DNA of 64,000 nt, taken from Yoonia vestfoldensis SKA53 (lineage in GTDB: Bacteria > Pseudomonadota > Alphaproteobacteria > Rhodobacterales > Rhodobacteraceae). The notes below the pieces were generated by a model. That model had not been told where the DNA came from. It was given only the letters and a program-made list of their open reading frames with translations, and did not search any database. The translations under genes were made by a program, and so were the position numbers. Location: NCBI RefSeq assembly GCF_000152785.1, contig NZ_CH672414.1, forward strand, positions 2,999,845 through 3,063,844. The letters run 5' to 3'. Of the stretch, positions 54,250 through 62,687 are shown piece after piece (positions within the stretch are counted from its first letter, which is position 1; every line of letters begins with the position of its first letter).

Positions 54250-54719
54250 CAGGCCGGTTCCGCAGGGCGCAAGCGCCGGAAATACAGCGCCGTGCCAATG
54301 CAACCCCACACAACGCTGGCCGCCATCAGCAGGCGCTGCGCCCATGACAGGCCGGTGCGGCTGGCCGTGACGGTGATGGCTGCGCCATCCGTGCCGACCG
54401 TGACATAGCCCATGGCACCGTGACCGGCCTGCCGCACCTGCACCGCCCATTGTCCCGCCCTGTCGTCCGGCACAAAGACGAACCGGCCATCCGCGTCTGT
54501 CATTCCCGTCAGCCAAGGCAGCGCAGGATTGTCGGGCGCAAAAACGGATACCTGTGCGCCCGCCATAAGCGCGCCGGTGTCATAGCGGGCTTGGATCGCC
54601 ACGGCCTCGGTGGTGCCCATATCGACAAAAGCGCCATGCGCTGCCGCAGGACCCGCCAGCAACAGCGCCGCGATCAGGGGTTTAGCGATGGATGACAGCA
54701 CAATGTCCCTCTCCGACAT
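54249..54719 (-). CDS. nikL: NikL-like accessory subunit of the nickel importer
   Basis: 156 residues with a signal peptide (LIAALLLAGPAAA) that leaves an N-terminal His (HGAFVDMGTTEAVAIQARY), a beta-sandwich periplasmic domain (GMTDADGRFVFVPDD, WAVQVRQAGHG) and one C-terminal membrane helix (LLMAASVVWGCIGTALYF). This is the layout described for NikL, the accessory part of NikKMLQO transporters that replaces NikN. The start overlaps the upstream gene by 38 bases. Confidence 0.78.
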   Translation of the reverse strand: MSERDIVLSSIAKPLIAALLLAGPAAAHGAFVDMGTTEAVAIQARYDTGALMAGAQVSVFAPDNPALPWLTGMTDADGRFVFVPDDRAGQWAVQVRQAGHGAMGYVTVGTDGAAITVTASRTGLSWAQRLLMAASVVWGCIGTALYFRRLRPAEPA

Positions 54720-55425
54720 GGCCGATATGCAGGCCCGTCAGGGTCATCTGATGGGTGCCGCCCGCAGCGAAAGCGTCGAACCCCAGCGCATTGATATTCA
54801 TTGGATCGGTGTCTTCCTTGTCAAGGCGACCGAACAGATGATCCAGATGGAAGGTCAGTTCAAGCTCGGCAGCGTTGCCAGCGGTCACAAACCCGTTGCG
54901 CGCATCGCCGACATATTCGCCGCAGGTGTAATCATGCGTGGCATCACTGGTCAGGGTGAAATCCACGCTTGCGCCGTCGCGCGTTGCCGTGCCGACCAGC
55001 ACCATGGACTGGCCCGCCCAGTCACCCGATTGCGCAGGCACTACCGACCAGACGACCGCGGTGTAATGGCCCACGGGGGCGGGGGCCGTCGCCAGCATCA
55101 CGCGGCCCTGCGCATCGGTGTCGGTCAGGTCGATCGTCATCTGGTCGATGGCATCGAAAACCACGGTGTCTGTGGCGCGGGGCTTGCCACCGGCATGGGC
55201 ATCATAGGGCGGGTCGGTCTGCAATGCGGACACGCCTGCCAGCGTGACGAACACATGATCGAAACGCAATTCCCAGCCGTCGCGGGTCAGTGCGGGGGCA
55301 ATGAACCCTTCGCGCGCCAAAGCTTCGCCATTGGCGAAAAGGTGCAGGCGGCCTTGGGCAGCGGCGGCGGTGCCGATGGTCAGGGCGGCGGCAAGGGTGC
55401 ACAAACAGGCGCTGGGCAGAGACAT
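54682..55425 (-). CDS. nikK: Periplasmic protein in the NikK position of the nickel operon
   Basis: 247 residues with a cleavable signal peptide (LCTLAAALTIGTAAAAQ). The mature protein is beta-rich, with several His and a few Cys that could bind metal: FDHVFVTLAG, HDYTCGEYVGD, FHLDHLFGRLD and HIGHVGEGHC near the C-terminus. I do not recognise the domain; the name NikK is from position, first gene of a nik operon with NikL, as in NikKMLQO systems. AAGGA lies before the ATG at 55425, and the NikR operator is 15 bases upstream of it. A periplasmic nickel scavenger or chaperone is a reasonable inference. Confidence 0.65.
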   Translation of the reverse strand: MSLPSACLCTLAAALTIGTAAAAQGRLHLFANGEALAREGFIAPALTRDGWELRFDHVFVTLAGVSALQTDPPYDAHAGGKPRATDTVVFDAIDQMTIDLTDTDAQGRVMLATAPAPVGHYTAVVWSVVPAQSGDWAGQSMVLVGTATRDGASVDFTLTSDATHDYTCGEYVGDARNGFVTAGNAAELELTFHLDHLFGRLDKEDTDPMNINALGFDAFAAGGTHQMTLTGLHIGHVGEGHCAVIHR

Positions 55426-55439
55426 GGTGGTCCTTGAGA

Positions 55440-55467
55440 GTATGAAAAACGTTCTTGTTTTTCATAC
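55440..55467. promoter_or_regulatory. Perfect NikR operator in front of the nik operon
   Basis: GTATGA-N16-TCATAC matches the E. coli NikR consensus exactly, including spacing. The inverted repeat extends to 11-bp arms (55440-55450 and 55457-55467) around a 6-nt centre. It lies immediately upstream of the ribosome site of the first gene, so Ni-NikR would block transcription when nickel is plentiful. Confidence 0.85.
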
Positions 55468-55513
55468 GAACCGCCTGACTGGGTGTCAATGGCGCAGCTG
55501 TGCCGGGGGTTTA

Positions 55514-55557
55514 GGCCGATGTTGGGCCGATGTTATGCCGATGTTATGCCGGTGAAA
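55514..55557. repeat. Tandem 11-bp repeats upstream of the nik operon
   Basis: Four head-to-tail units of 11 bp (GGCCGATGTTG, GGCCGATGTTA, TGCCGATGTTA, TGCCGGTGAAA) run through the end of the 178-residue gene into the nik upstream region, one unit per helical turn. Confidence 0.6.
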
Positions 55558-56080
55558 ATGCGGCAGTCTGTGCATAATCGGGGGCATGGCGGCGCAGGTA
55601 GGTGTCGGTCACGACCAGCAGGTTGCTGTCGGGGGCGCCATCGCAAAGAAACTGTGCCAAGGTCCGCGCGCGCCCTTGCTGATTGTGGCGCAGGGCGTCG
55701 ATCATCTGCATGATCTGGCGTTCCGCAGGCGTCAACCAGTCGCGGCAGCAAGGGCAGCTTTCGGCATTGAACGCGATTGGCGTCGTCCGGCTGGCCCGCA
55801 AGGTCTGCACCACACCCACCAGATCATAGCACAGGGCGCCTGCTGCATCGGGGCCGACATGGGTGGTGGCGCAGCGCAGCGCAACCAGCCAGCCGTGGCT
55901 GTCGGGGGCGGCAAAGGTCTGGAAATGCCAGCGGCACAAGACCAAGGTCAGCCGCGCGAAAGGATCAAGGTGGATGTCATGCAAAGGAACCTCGCCAGGG
56001 CGCGGGTCCCGTGTGGGGCCATGGTCTGTTTGCGGGTCATAGACGGGGCGGAACGGGCGGCGCGGATCAGCGCCGTGCAT
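55544..56080 (-). CDS. Conserved hypothetical cytosolic protein with CPCC motif
   Basis: 178 residues, no recognised domain. It contains VLCRWHFQTFAAPDSHGWL, a Cys cluster ESCPCCRDWLTPAE (about residue 105) that may bind a metal, and a helical tail (QIMQMIDALRHNQQGRARTL, AQFLCDG). AAAGGA precedes the ATG at 56080, inside the end of the upstream 52-residue gene, so the two are coupled. It directly precedes the nik operon on the same strand; whether it is part of nickel metabolism is unknown. I recall similar proteins only in Rhodobacterales. Confidence 0.65.
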   Translation of the reverse strand: MHGADPRRPFRPVYDPQTDHGPTRDPRPGEVPLHDIHLDPFARLTLVLCRWHFQTFAAPDSHGWLVALRCATTHVGPDAAGALCYDLVGVVQTLRASRTTPIAFNAESCPCCRDWLTPAERQIMQMIDALRHNQQGRARTLAQFLCDGAPDSNLLVVTDTYLRRHAPDYAQTAAFSPA

Positions 56081-56225
56081 GGGCAGCGCTTTCCTTTGCG
56101 GATGGCTGGACCTGCGGGTCAAGGATCAGCTCCACCAAATGGGGTTCCAGCGTGGACCCGTCGGTGATGCAATCGTCTTGGGCGGCGATCAGATCAATCA
56201 GGAAATCATAGGTGGCATCGGGCAT
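56067..56225 (-). CDS. Small acidic protein, unknown
   Basis: 52 residues: starts MPDATYDFLIDLIAAQDD, contains DGSTLEPHLVELILD, and ends in a basic tail (KESAAHARR). The ATG at 56225 has a clear AGGA; the longer in-frame reading to 56273 has none. It overlaps the following 178-residue gene by 14 bases, forming a two-gene unit. No domain is recognised. Confidence 0.55.
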   Translation of the reverse strand: MPDATYDFLIDLIAAQDDCITDGSTLEPHLVELILDPQVQPSAKESAAHARR

Positions 56226-56365
56226 GGGCAATTCCTGTGCAAAGGGGGCATGCCTTGCCGGACCATCGCGCAACCGCTGTCCCGACTGGGTGATTTATAC
56301 CTGACATAAATAATCAGGTTAGTAAAGCGATTTCGCGGGACCGGCCTGCCGATTCGGGTCTTATG

Positions 56366-56378
56366 TGAATGAGTTTCA
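56366..56378. promoter_or_regulatory. MetR box upstream of metH
   Basis: TGAATGAGTTTCA fits TGAA-N5-TTCA exactly, 98 bases before the metH ATG. An ACCTGA-N9-TCAGGT inverted repeat lies further upstream (56299-56319), near the divergent small gene. Confidence 0.65.
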
Positions 56379-56475
56379 TAATCGTCTTGCCTAACATGAA
56401 TTTGTTTTCAAAATCGCATGCGCCTATCTGAAGGACAGGCACGTCAGGTGCCTTTTGTCGTTTGATCGGACTGTT

Positions 56476-59400
56476 ATGACCACTATCCTGCCCAAATCCC
56501 CCGCCTTTGACCGGATCGCCGCTGCAGCGGCTGATCGCATACTGATCCTTGACGGCGCGATGGGCACGCAGATTCAGGCTTTGGGCTTTGCCGAAGGTGA
56601 TTTCACCGCGCATGGGGCCGGTTGTGCCTGCCATCCGCAGTTTTTCAGTGATGATCCCTTGCCGCAACAGGGCAACAACGACCTGTTGATCCTGACCCAG
56701 CCGCAGGCGATCGAGGATATCCATTACACCTATGCGATGGCCGGTGCCGATATCGTTGAAACCAACACGTTTTCCTCCACCAGCATCGCGCAGGCCGATT
56801 ATGGTTTGGAACATCTGGTCTATGACCTGAACTTTCACGGCGCGCGGCTGGTGCGGCAGGCACTGGACCGTGCCACGGCGCAGGATGGGCGGATGCGCTT
56901 TGTCGCGGGCGCGCTGGGACCAACGAACCGCACGGCGTCGATGTCGCCTGATGTGAACAATCCGGGCTATCGCGCGGTCACCTTTGACCAGCTCCGCGTG
57001 GCCTATGTGGAACAATTGCGCGGGTTGATTGATGGTGGCGCCGATCTGATCCTGATCGAGACGATCTTTGACACGCTCAACGCCAAGGCCGCAATTTTCG
57101 CCTGCGAGGAAATCTTTGCCGCCAACGGTCTGCGCCTGCCGGTGATGATTTCCGGCACGATCACGGATAGGTCGGGGCGCACCCTGTCGGGCCAGACACC
57201 CACCGCGTTCTGGCATGCCGTGCGCCATGCGGACCCTTTGACCATCGGGCTGAACTGCGCGCTGGGTGCGGCCGAAATGCGCGCGCATCTGGCAGAATTG
57301 TCGGGCGTGGCCGATACGCTGATCTGCGCTTACCCGAATGCGGGCCTGCCCAATGAATTTGGCGCATATGACGAAAGCCCCGCTTTCATGGCCGAACAGA
57401 TCGCCGCATTCGCCAAGGAAGGCTTGGTCAATATCGTGGGCGGCTGCTGTGGATCGACGCCGGATCATATCCGCGCCATTGCTGCCGCCGTCGCGGGTCA
57501 CAAACCCCGCGCGATCCCTGCGCAGACGCCTTTGATGCGCCTGTCGGGGCTGGAACCCTTTACCCTGACCCGCGACATCGCTTTCGTGAATGTGGGCGAG
57601 CGCACGAACGTCACCGGTTCGGCCAAGTTCCGCAAGCTGATCACAGCCCGCGATTATGCCGCCGCCGTCGATGTCGCCCGCGAACAGGTCGAAAACGGCG
57701 CACAGATCATTGACGTGAACATGGACGAGGGCCTAATCGACAGCAAACAGGCGATGATCGACTATCTGAACCTGATCGCGGCCGAGCCTGATATCGCCCG
57801 CGTGCCGGTGATGATCGACAGTTCCAAATGGGAGGTGATCGAGGCGGGCCTGCAATGCGTCCAAGGCAAGCCCATCGTCAATTCGATCAGCATGAAAGAA
57901 GGCGAAGAGGCGTTTTTGCATCAGGCGCGGCTCTGCCGTGCTTATGGTGCGGCGGTGGTCGTCATGGCCTTTGACGAGGCGGGCCAAGCCGATACCGAGG
58001 ATCGCAAGGTCGCGATTTGCACCCGCGCCTATCAACTCTTGACCCAAAAGGTTGGTTTCCCGCCCGAGGATATCATCTTTGACCCCAACGTGTTCGCCGT
58101 GGCGACAGGGATCGAGGAGCACGACAATTACGGCGTCGATTTCATCAATGCCACCCGCCGGATCAAAGCCGATCTGCCGCATGTCCATGTCTCGGGCGGC
58201 GTGTCGAACCTGTCGTTCAGTTTTCGTGGCAACGACCCCGTGCGCGAGGCGATGCATGCCGTGTTCCTGTATCATGCCATTCAGGCCGGCATGGATATGG
58301 GCATCGTCAATGCAGGCCAGTTGGCGGTTTACGACAGTATCGACCCCGATCTGCGCGACGCCTGCGAAGATGTGGTGCTGAACCGCACGCCGGATGCGAC
58401 TGAGAATATGCTGGTGATTGCCGAGCGGTTCAAATCCACCGGCGCGCGCGAGGCCAAGGAACGCGATCTGGCGTGGCGCGAGTGGTCGGTTGAAAAACGG
58501 CTGGAGCATGCTTTGGTCAACGGGATCACCGAATTCATTGATGCCGACACCGACGAGGCGCGTCTGCGCGCCGACCGTCCGCTGCATGTGATCGAAGGCC
58601 CGCTGATGGCGGGGATGAATGTGGTGGGCGATCTGTTCGGCGCGGGCAAGATGTTTTTGCCGCAGGTCGTCAAATCCGCCCGCGTGATGAAACAGGCAGT
58701 CGCCGTGCTTTTGCCCTATATGGAAGAAGAAAAGCGCCTCAATGGCGGGACAGGCCGCGAAAGCGCGGGCAAGGTGCTGATGGCCACGGTCAAAGGCGAT
58801 GTGCATGACATCGGTAAGAATATCGTGGGCGTCGTGCTGGCCTGCAATAATTACGACATCATTGATCTGGGCGTGATGGTGCCCGCCGCGAAAATCCTTG
58901 AAGTCGCCAAGGCTGAAAATGTCGATATCATCGGCCTGTCTGGCCTGATCACCCCGTCGCTGGATGAGATGGTCCATGTCGCGGCGGAAATGGAACGCGC
59001 GGGGATGGATATTCCGCTGCTGATTGGCGGTGCGACAACCAGCCGTGTGCATACGGCGGTGAAAATACATCCCAATTATGCGCGCGGTCAGACACTCTAT
59101 GTCACAGATGCCAGCCGCGCTGTGGGCGTTGTCTCGGCGCTTTTGTCGCCGGATCAAAAGGCAGGCTATATCGCCACCATCCGCGCCGAATATGAAAAGG
59201 TCGCGGATCAACATGCGCGGTCGGAACTCGCCAAGAAACGCCTGCCGCTGGCCGCCGCCCGCGCCAATGCGTTGAAAATCGACTGGCAAGATTACAAAGT
59301 GCCAGCGCCGTCTTTCCTTGGCACCAAGGTCTATGAGGATTGGGATCTGGCAGAGCTTGCCCGCTATATCGACTGGACACCGTTTTTCCAGACATGGGAA

Positions 59401-60240
59401 TTGAAAGGCATCTATCCCAAGATCCTGCAGGACGAAAAACAGGGGCAAGCCGCGCGCGCGTTGTTCGCCGATGCGCAAGAGATGCTACACCAGATCATCG
59501 CGGAAAAATGGTTCCGCCCGCGCGCCGTGGTCGGGTTCTGGCCTGCCAATGCTGTGGGCGATGATATCCGCCTGTTCAGTGATGACAGCCGCAAGACCGA
59601 ATTGGCCATGCTACATACCCTGCGTCAGCAGGTCAGCAAACGCGACGGGCGGCCCAATGTGGCGCTGTCCGATTTCGTGGCCCCCGTGGGCATGGCTGAT
59701 TATGTGGGCGGCTTTGTGGTAACCGCCGGGATCGAGGAAGTGGCGATCGCCGAACGTTTTGCCGCGGCGGGGGATGATTTCAACGCGATTCTGGTCAAGG
59801 CCCTGGCCGACCGTTTCGCCGAAGCCTTTGCCGAACGGATGCATGAAATGGTCCGCCGCGACCTGTGGGGCTATGCACCCGATGAAGACCTCGCCCCCAC
59901 CGATCTGATCGGTGAGCCTTATCGCGGCATCCGGCCTGCGCCCGGCTATCCCGCCCAGCCCGACCATACCGAGAAAACCACCCTGTTCCAGCTGCTGGAT
60001 GCACAGGCCGCGACCGGTGTCACGCTGACCGAAAGCATGGCGATGTGGCCGGGATCGTCGGTGTCGGGGCTTTATATCGGGCATCCTGACGCCTATTATT
60101 TCGGGGTGGCCAAGGTCGAGCAGGATCAGGTGCTGGATTACGCCGCGCGCAAAGGCATGGATCTGGCTGAGGTCGAACGCTGGCTGGGGCCGATCCTGAA
60201 CTATGTCCCGCAACAAAAGGCAGCACTGGCAGCGGAATGA
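56476..60240 (+). CDS. metH: Cobalamin-dependent methionine synthase
   Basis: 1254 residues, all four modules. The homocysteine domain ends with the zinc site [11 protein letters not shown] (Cys near 325); the folate domain begins [20 protein letters not shown] (near 370); the B12 domain has the cobalt-ligand motif GDVHDIGKN (near 774) and [13 protein letters not shown]; the C-terminal reactivation domain has [15 protein letters not shown] (near 1156) for S-adenosylmethionine. It transfers methyl from methyl-THF (from MetF) to homocysteine. The ATG at 56476 starts the family N-terminus. The MetR box upstream joins it to the metF/metR regulon. Confidence 0.97.
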   Translation: MTTILPKSPAFDRIAAAAADRILILDGAMGTQIQALGFAEGDFTAHGAGCACHPQFFSDDPLPQQGNNDLLILTQPQAIEDIHYTYAMAGADIVETNTFSSTSIAQADYGLEHLVYDLNFHGARLVRQALDRATAQDGRMRFVAGALGPTNRTASMSPDVNNPGYRAVTFDQLRVAYVEQLRGLIDGGADLILIETIFDTLNAKAAIFACEEIFAANGLRLPVMISGTITDRSGRTLSGQTPTAFWHAVRHADPLTIGLNCALGAAEMRAHLAELSGVADTLICAYPNAGLPNEFGAYDESPAFMAEQIAAFAKEGLVNIVGGCCGSTPDHIRAIAAAVAGHKPRAIPAQTPLMRLSGLEPFTLTRDIAFVNVGERTNVTGSAKFRKLITARDYAAAVDVAREQVENGAQIIDVNMDEGLIDSKQAMIDYLNLIAAEPDIARVPVMIDSSKWEVIEAGLQCVQGKPIVNSISMKEGEEAFLHQARLCRAYGAAVVVMAFDEAGQADTEDRKVAICTRAYQLLTQKVGFPPEDIIFDPNVFAVATGIEEHDNYGVDFINATRRIKADLPHVHVSGGVSNLSFSFRGNDPVREAMHAVFLYHAIQAGMDMGIVNAGQLAVYDSIDPDLRDACEDVVLNRTPDATENMLVIAERFKSTGAREAKERDLAWREWSVEKRLEHALVNGITEFIDADTDEARLRADRPLHVIEGPLMAGMNVVGDLFGAGKMFLPQVVKSARVMKQAVAVLLPYMEEEKRLNGGTGRESAGKVLMATVKGDVHDIGKNIVGVVLACNNYDIIDLGVMVPAAKILEVAKAENVDIIGLSGLITPSLDEMVHVAAEMERAGMDIPLLIGGATTSRVHTAVKIHPNYARGQTLYVTDASRAVGVVSALLSPDQKAGYIATIRAEYEKVADQHARSELAKKRLPLAAARANALKIDWQDYKVPAPSFLGTKVYEDWDLAELARYIDWTPFFQTWELKGIYPKILQDEKQGQAARALFADAQEMLHQIIAEKWFRPRAVVGFWPANAVGDDIRLFSDDSRKTELAMLHTLRQQVSKRDGRPNVALSDFVAPVGMADYVGGFVVTAGIEEVAIAERFAAAGDDFNAILVKALADRFAEAFAERMHEMVRRDLWGYAPDEDLAPTDLIGEPYRGIRPAPGYPAQPDHTEKTTLFQLLDAQAATGVTLTESMAMWPGSSVSGLYIGHPDAYYFGVAKVEQDQVLDYAARKGMDLAEVERWLGPILNYVPQQKAALAAE

Positions 60241-60250
60241 CCACCACCGC

Positions 60251-60371
60251 CATCTTCCGAGCCTAAACATCCCCGCGCGGAGCGCTTTGCGGCTGTGCCG
60301 CAAAAAGGGGCGCTGCCCCTCGGCCCGGATAAATCCGGGCCTCACCCCGAAGTATTTGTGGAAATAAGAAG
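60251..60371. repeat. Composite three-hairpin repeat at convergent junction (metH/gbcB)
   Basis: Left cap CATCTTCCGAGCCTAAACAT and CCCCGCGCGGAGCG, then three hairpins (60286-60293/60297-60304; 60306-60311/60315-60320; 60322-60330/60333-60341), then the tail AGTATTTGTGGAAATAAGAA. Module order equals 44174-44290, though hairpin sequences differ. Confidence 0.8.
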
Positions 60372-61448
60372 TCAGACAGTGACGGCGATCCGGCCCAGCG
60401 GGTTGGAGCAGCAGGCAAGGATATAGCCATCTGCAATATCTTCGTCCGAGATACCGCCGTTATGGACCATATGAACCTCGCCCGCGGTCTTGCGGATCTT
60501 GCAGGTGCCGCAGAGGCCAAAGGTGCAGCCCGACGGAATGTTCAGCCCGTTGGCGCGCGCCACGGCCAGCACCGTGTCGGTTTCGGTGCAGGCCGCGACA
60601 ACGCCCGAGGTGGTGAAGCTGATCTGCGCACTGGTGTCGGCATCGGGGGTGATATCATTGATCTGGGGCGCATCGGCGGCTTTTTCGACGGGGGCCTGAA
60701 AGTTTTCCTGATGATAGCGGTCCATGTCATAGCCAAGCGCGCCCAGCATGTCGCGCACCGCCTGCATGAAAGGTTCAGGCCCGCAGCAGAACACTTCACG
60801 CTCCAGATAATCTGGCGCCATCAGCCCTAGCATGATCTGGTTCAGCCGCCCGTGATAGCCGTGCCAGACGCGGAACGGGTCGGGTTCCTTGACCGTGTAG
60901 CGCAATTGCAGCCCCGGCACGCGATTGGCAAACTGGTCGAGCCTTTCGCGAAAGATGATGTCGGAGGGGCGGCGCGCGGCATGGACAAAGACGATATCGG
61001 GCATGTCGCCGCTGTCCCAGGCCCAGGTTGTCATCGACATCATCGGCGTGATGCCCGACCCTGCCGAGATGAACAGGTATTTGTCCGCTGGATGGCGGTG
61101 AAAGCTGAAGATGCCTGCGGGACCGTAAACCTTGACCTTCATTCCCGGGCGCAGATGGTCCAGCATCCAGCGCGTACCGATGCTATCGTGTTGCGCCTTG
61201 ACCGTGATCGAGATCGACAAGGGCCGCGAGGGGCTGGATGAAATCGTGTAGGTCCGCTGGACCGCGCCACCCGGCACCGGCAGATCAAGCGTCAGGAACT
61301 GGCCCGGTTCATAATCAAACCATGCTCCCGAAGGCGCGCGAAAGGCAAAGGTCGCCACACCGGGCGTTTCGGGGATGACCATGACACATTCAAGCCATTC
61401 ATCGTCGCGCCAAGCGGCGGTGGCGCTGATGCGTGTGGGCGCAGGCAT
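60372..61448 (-). CDS. gbcB: Glycine betaine monooxygenase reductase subunit
   Basis: 358 residues: ferredoxin-reductase FAD and NAD modules (RTYTISSSPSRP for flavin, SAGSGITPMMSM for nucleotide, FCCGPEPFM near the end of the module) fused to a C-terminal plant-type 2Fe-2S ferredoxin (SGCTFGLCGTCKIRKTAG and ILACCS supply the four Cys). It passes electrons from NADH to the Rieske oxygenase GbcA. Its ATG follows the gbcA stop directly (TAG-ATG), with no gap. Related reductases serve carnitine or stachydrine oxygenases, a possible alternative. Confidence 0.9.
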   Translation of the reverse strand: MPAPTRISATAAWRDDEWLECVMVIPETPGVATFAFRAPSGAWFDYEPGQFLTLDLPVPGGAVQRTYTISSSPSRPLSISITVKAQHDSIGTRWMLDHLRPGMKVKVYGPAGIFSFHRHPADKYLFISAGSGITPMMSMTTWAWDSGDMPDIVFVHAARRPSDIIFRERLDQFANRVPGLQLRYTVKEPDPFRVWHGYHGRLNQIMLGLMAPDYLEREVFCCGPEPFMQAVRDMLGALGYDMDRYHQENFQAPVEKAADAPQINDITPDADTSAQISFTTSGVVAACTETDTVLAVARANGLNIPSGCTFGLCGTCKIRKTAGEVHMVHNGGISDEDIADGYILACCSNPLGRIAVTV

Positions 61449-62687
61449 CTATTCTGCCGCCAATGCGGGTTGCGGGGTCAGCCGCTTGGTCATCAGGCCG
61501 GCATACCAGTCCACGAACTGGATCACGCCTTCTTCCTGGATGGGGGAATAGGGGCCGGGTTCATAAGCGGGCGACAGGATGCCTTTCTGGTTTTCCTCGA
61601 CCACTTGGCGGTCTTCGTCATTGGTGTTCAGCCAGACCTCGGTCAGGGTTTTCAGATCATAATCCACGCCTTCGACCGCGTCCTTGTGGACGAGCCATGT
61701 CGTTGTCACCTCGGTTTGCGTGGCCGAGATCGGCAGGACGCGGAAGGTGATCGCATGATCGCCCAGAAAGTGGTTCCATGTGTTGGGATAGTGATAGAAC
61801 AGCAGCGTGCCTGCATCGTTGAACGGCATCGTGCCCATCCGTTTGGCCACGGCGGCCTTGGTGGACATCGTATAGCTTTCGGCATTGTTCAGCAAAGGTA
61901 CCCGTGCCAGCCGCCAGCGCGTATCATCCGCAAGGGTAAAGCGTGACGGCAGGCCCGCAGCCTCGCACCGTTTCCAATGGGTCAGGATTTCGGCGCTAGC
62001 CTCGTCAGGGCCGGACATGGCGGCGAATTTGGGATTGTCCGAGAAGGTGCGGCACAGTGACGGATGCGACCCCGAACAATGGTAACATTCGCGGTTGTTT
62101 TCCAGCACCAGCTTCCAGTTGCCATTTTCAACAATGGTAGAGCTATGCGCGACCTTGGCATCCTTGAGGCCGGATGGTGCGAGAAAGGCTGTCAGATGCT
62201 TGGCAAGATCGGCGATCGGTGGCGGCACTTGGGCAAGGCAGATAAAAACCATCCCGCCCAGATCAACGCAATGGACCTTTTTCAACCCATGCGCGGCCGG
62301 ATCGAACCCGTCACCCATGTCGCGGGCATAAAGCAGCTTGCCGTCCAGCCCATAAGTCCACTGATGATAAGGACAGACCAGATTGGGCGTCGATCCGGTT
62401 GTCGTCGCACATAGCCGCTGACCGCGATGGCGGCAGACATTGTGAAAGGCGCGGATCACGCCATCGGTGCTGCGCACGATGACGACTGGATAGGCCCCGA
62501 TCTGTAGGGTCGCAAACGCGCCCGGTTTTGGCAGCACAGGGGAGGGCAGGGCGAACAGCCAGTCGCGATAGAAGATGTGGTCGAGATCGAGGTTATAGAC
62601 ACCATCGTCGCAATAAAGCTCTCGTTCCAGCGCATGCGCGGGGCGACGCGCCGTCAGGCGGTCCAGCATCAGGGCTTGATCAAGCAT
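61449..62687 (-). CDS. gbcA: Glycine betaine monooxygenase Rieske oxygenase subunit
   Basis: 412 residues. Rieske 2Fe-2S ligands are Cys85-His87 (CRHRG) and Cys105-His108 (CPYHQW); the mononuclear iron site is suggested by ENNRECYHCSGSHPSL. It demethylates glycine betaine to dimethylglycine, releasing formaldehyde. The start ATG at 62687 has GAGGT upstream; the longer in-frame reading is not supported. With gbcB it forms a two-gene operon. Proline betaine or carnitine oxygenases are related, but the N-terminus LTARRPAHALERELYCDD is typical of GbcA. Confidence 0.9.
   Translation of the reverse strand: MLDQALMLDRLTARRPAHALERELYCDDGVYNLDLDHIFYRDWLFALPSPVLPKPGAFATLQIGAYPVVIVRSTDGVIRAFHNVCRHRGQRLCATTTGSTPNLVCPYHQWTYGLDGKLLYARDMGDGFDPAAHGLKKVHCVDLGGMVFICLAQVPPPIADLAKHLTAFLAPSGLKDAKVAHSSTIVENGNWKLVLENNRECYHCSGSHPSLCRTFSDNPKFAAMSGPDEASAEILTHWKRCEAAGLPSRFTLADDTRWRLARVPLLNNAESYTMSTKAAVAKRMGTMPFNDAGTLLFYHYPNTWNHFLGDHAITFRVLPISATQTEVTTTWLVHKDAVEGVDYDLKTLTEVWLNTNDEDRQVVEENQKGILSPAYEPGPYSPIQEEGVIQFVDWYAGLMTKRLTPQPALAAE

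Noticed and set aside
55426..55543. Cobalamin riboswitch upstream of the CbiMQO-like operon
   Set aside because: The region instead holds an exact NikR operator and tandem 11-bp repeats.
55514..55557. CRISPR-like array
   Set aside because: Units are 11 bp and directly abutting without spacers.
56226..56475. SAM or SAH riboswitch before metH
   Set aside because: I could not fit the region to SAM-II, SAM/SAH or SAH aptamer patterns; a MetR box is present.
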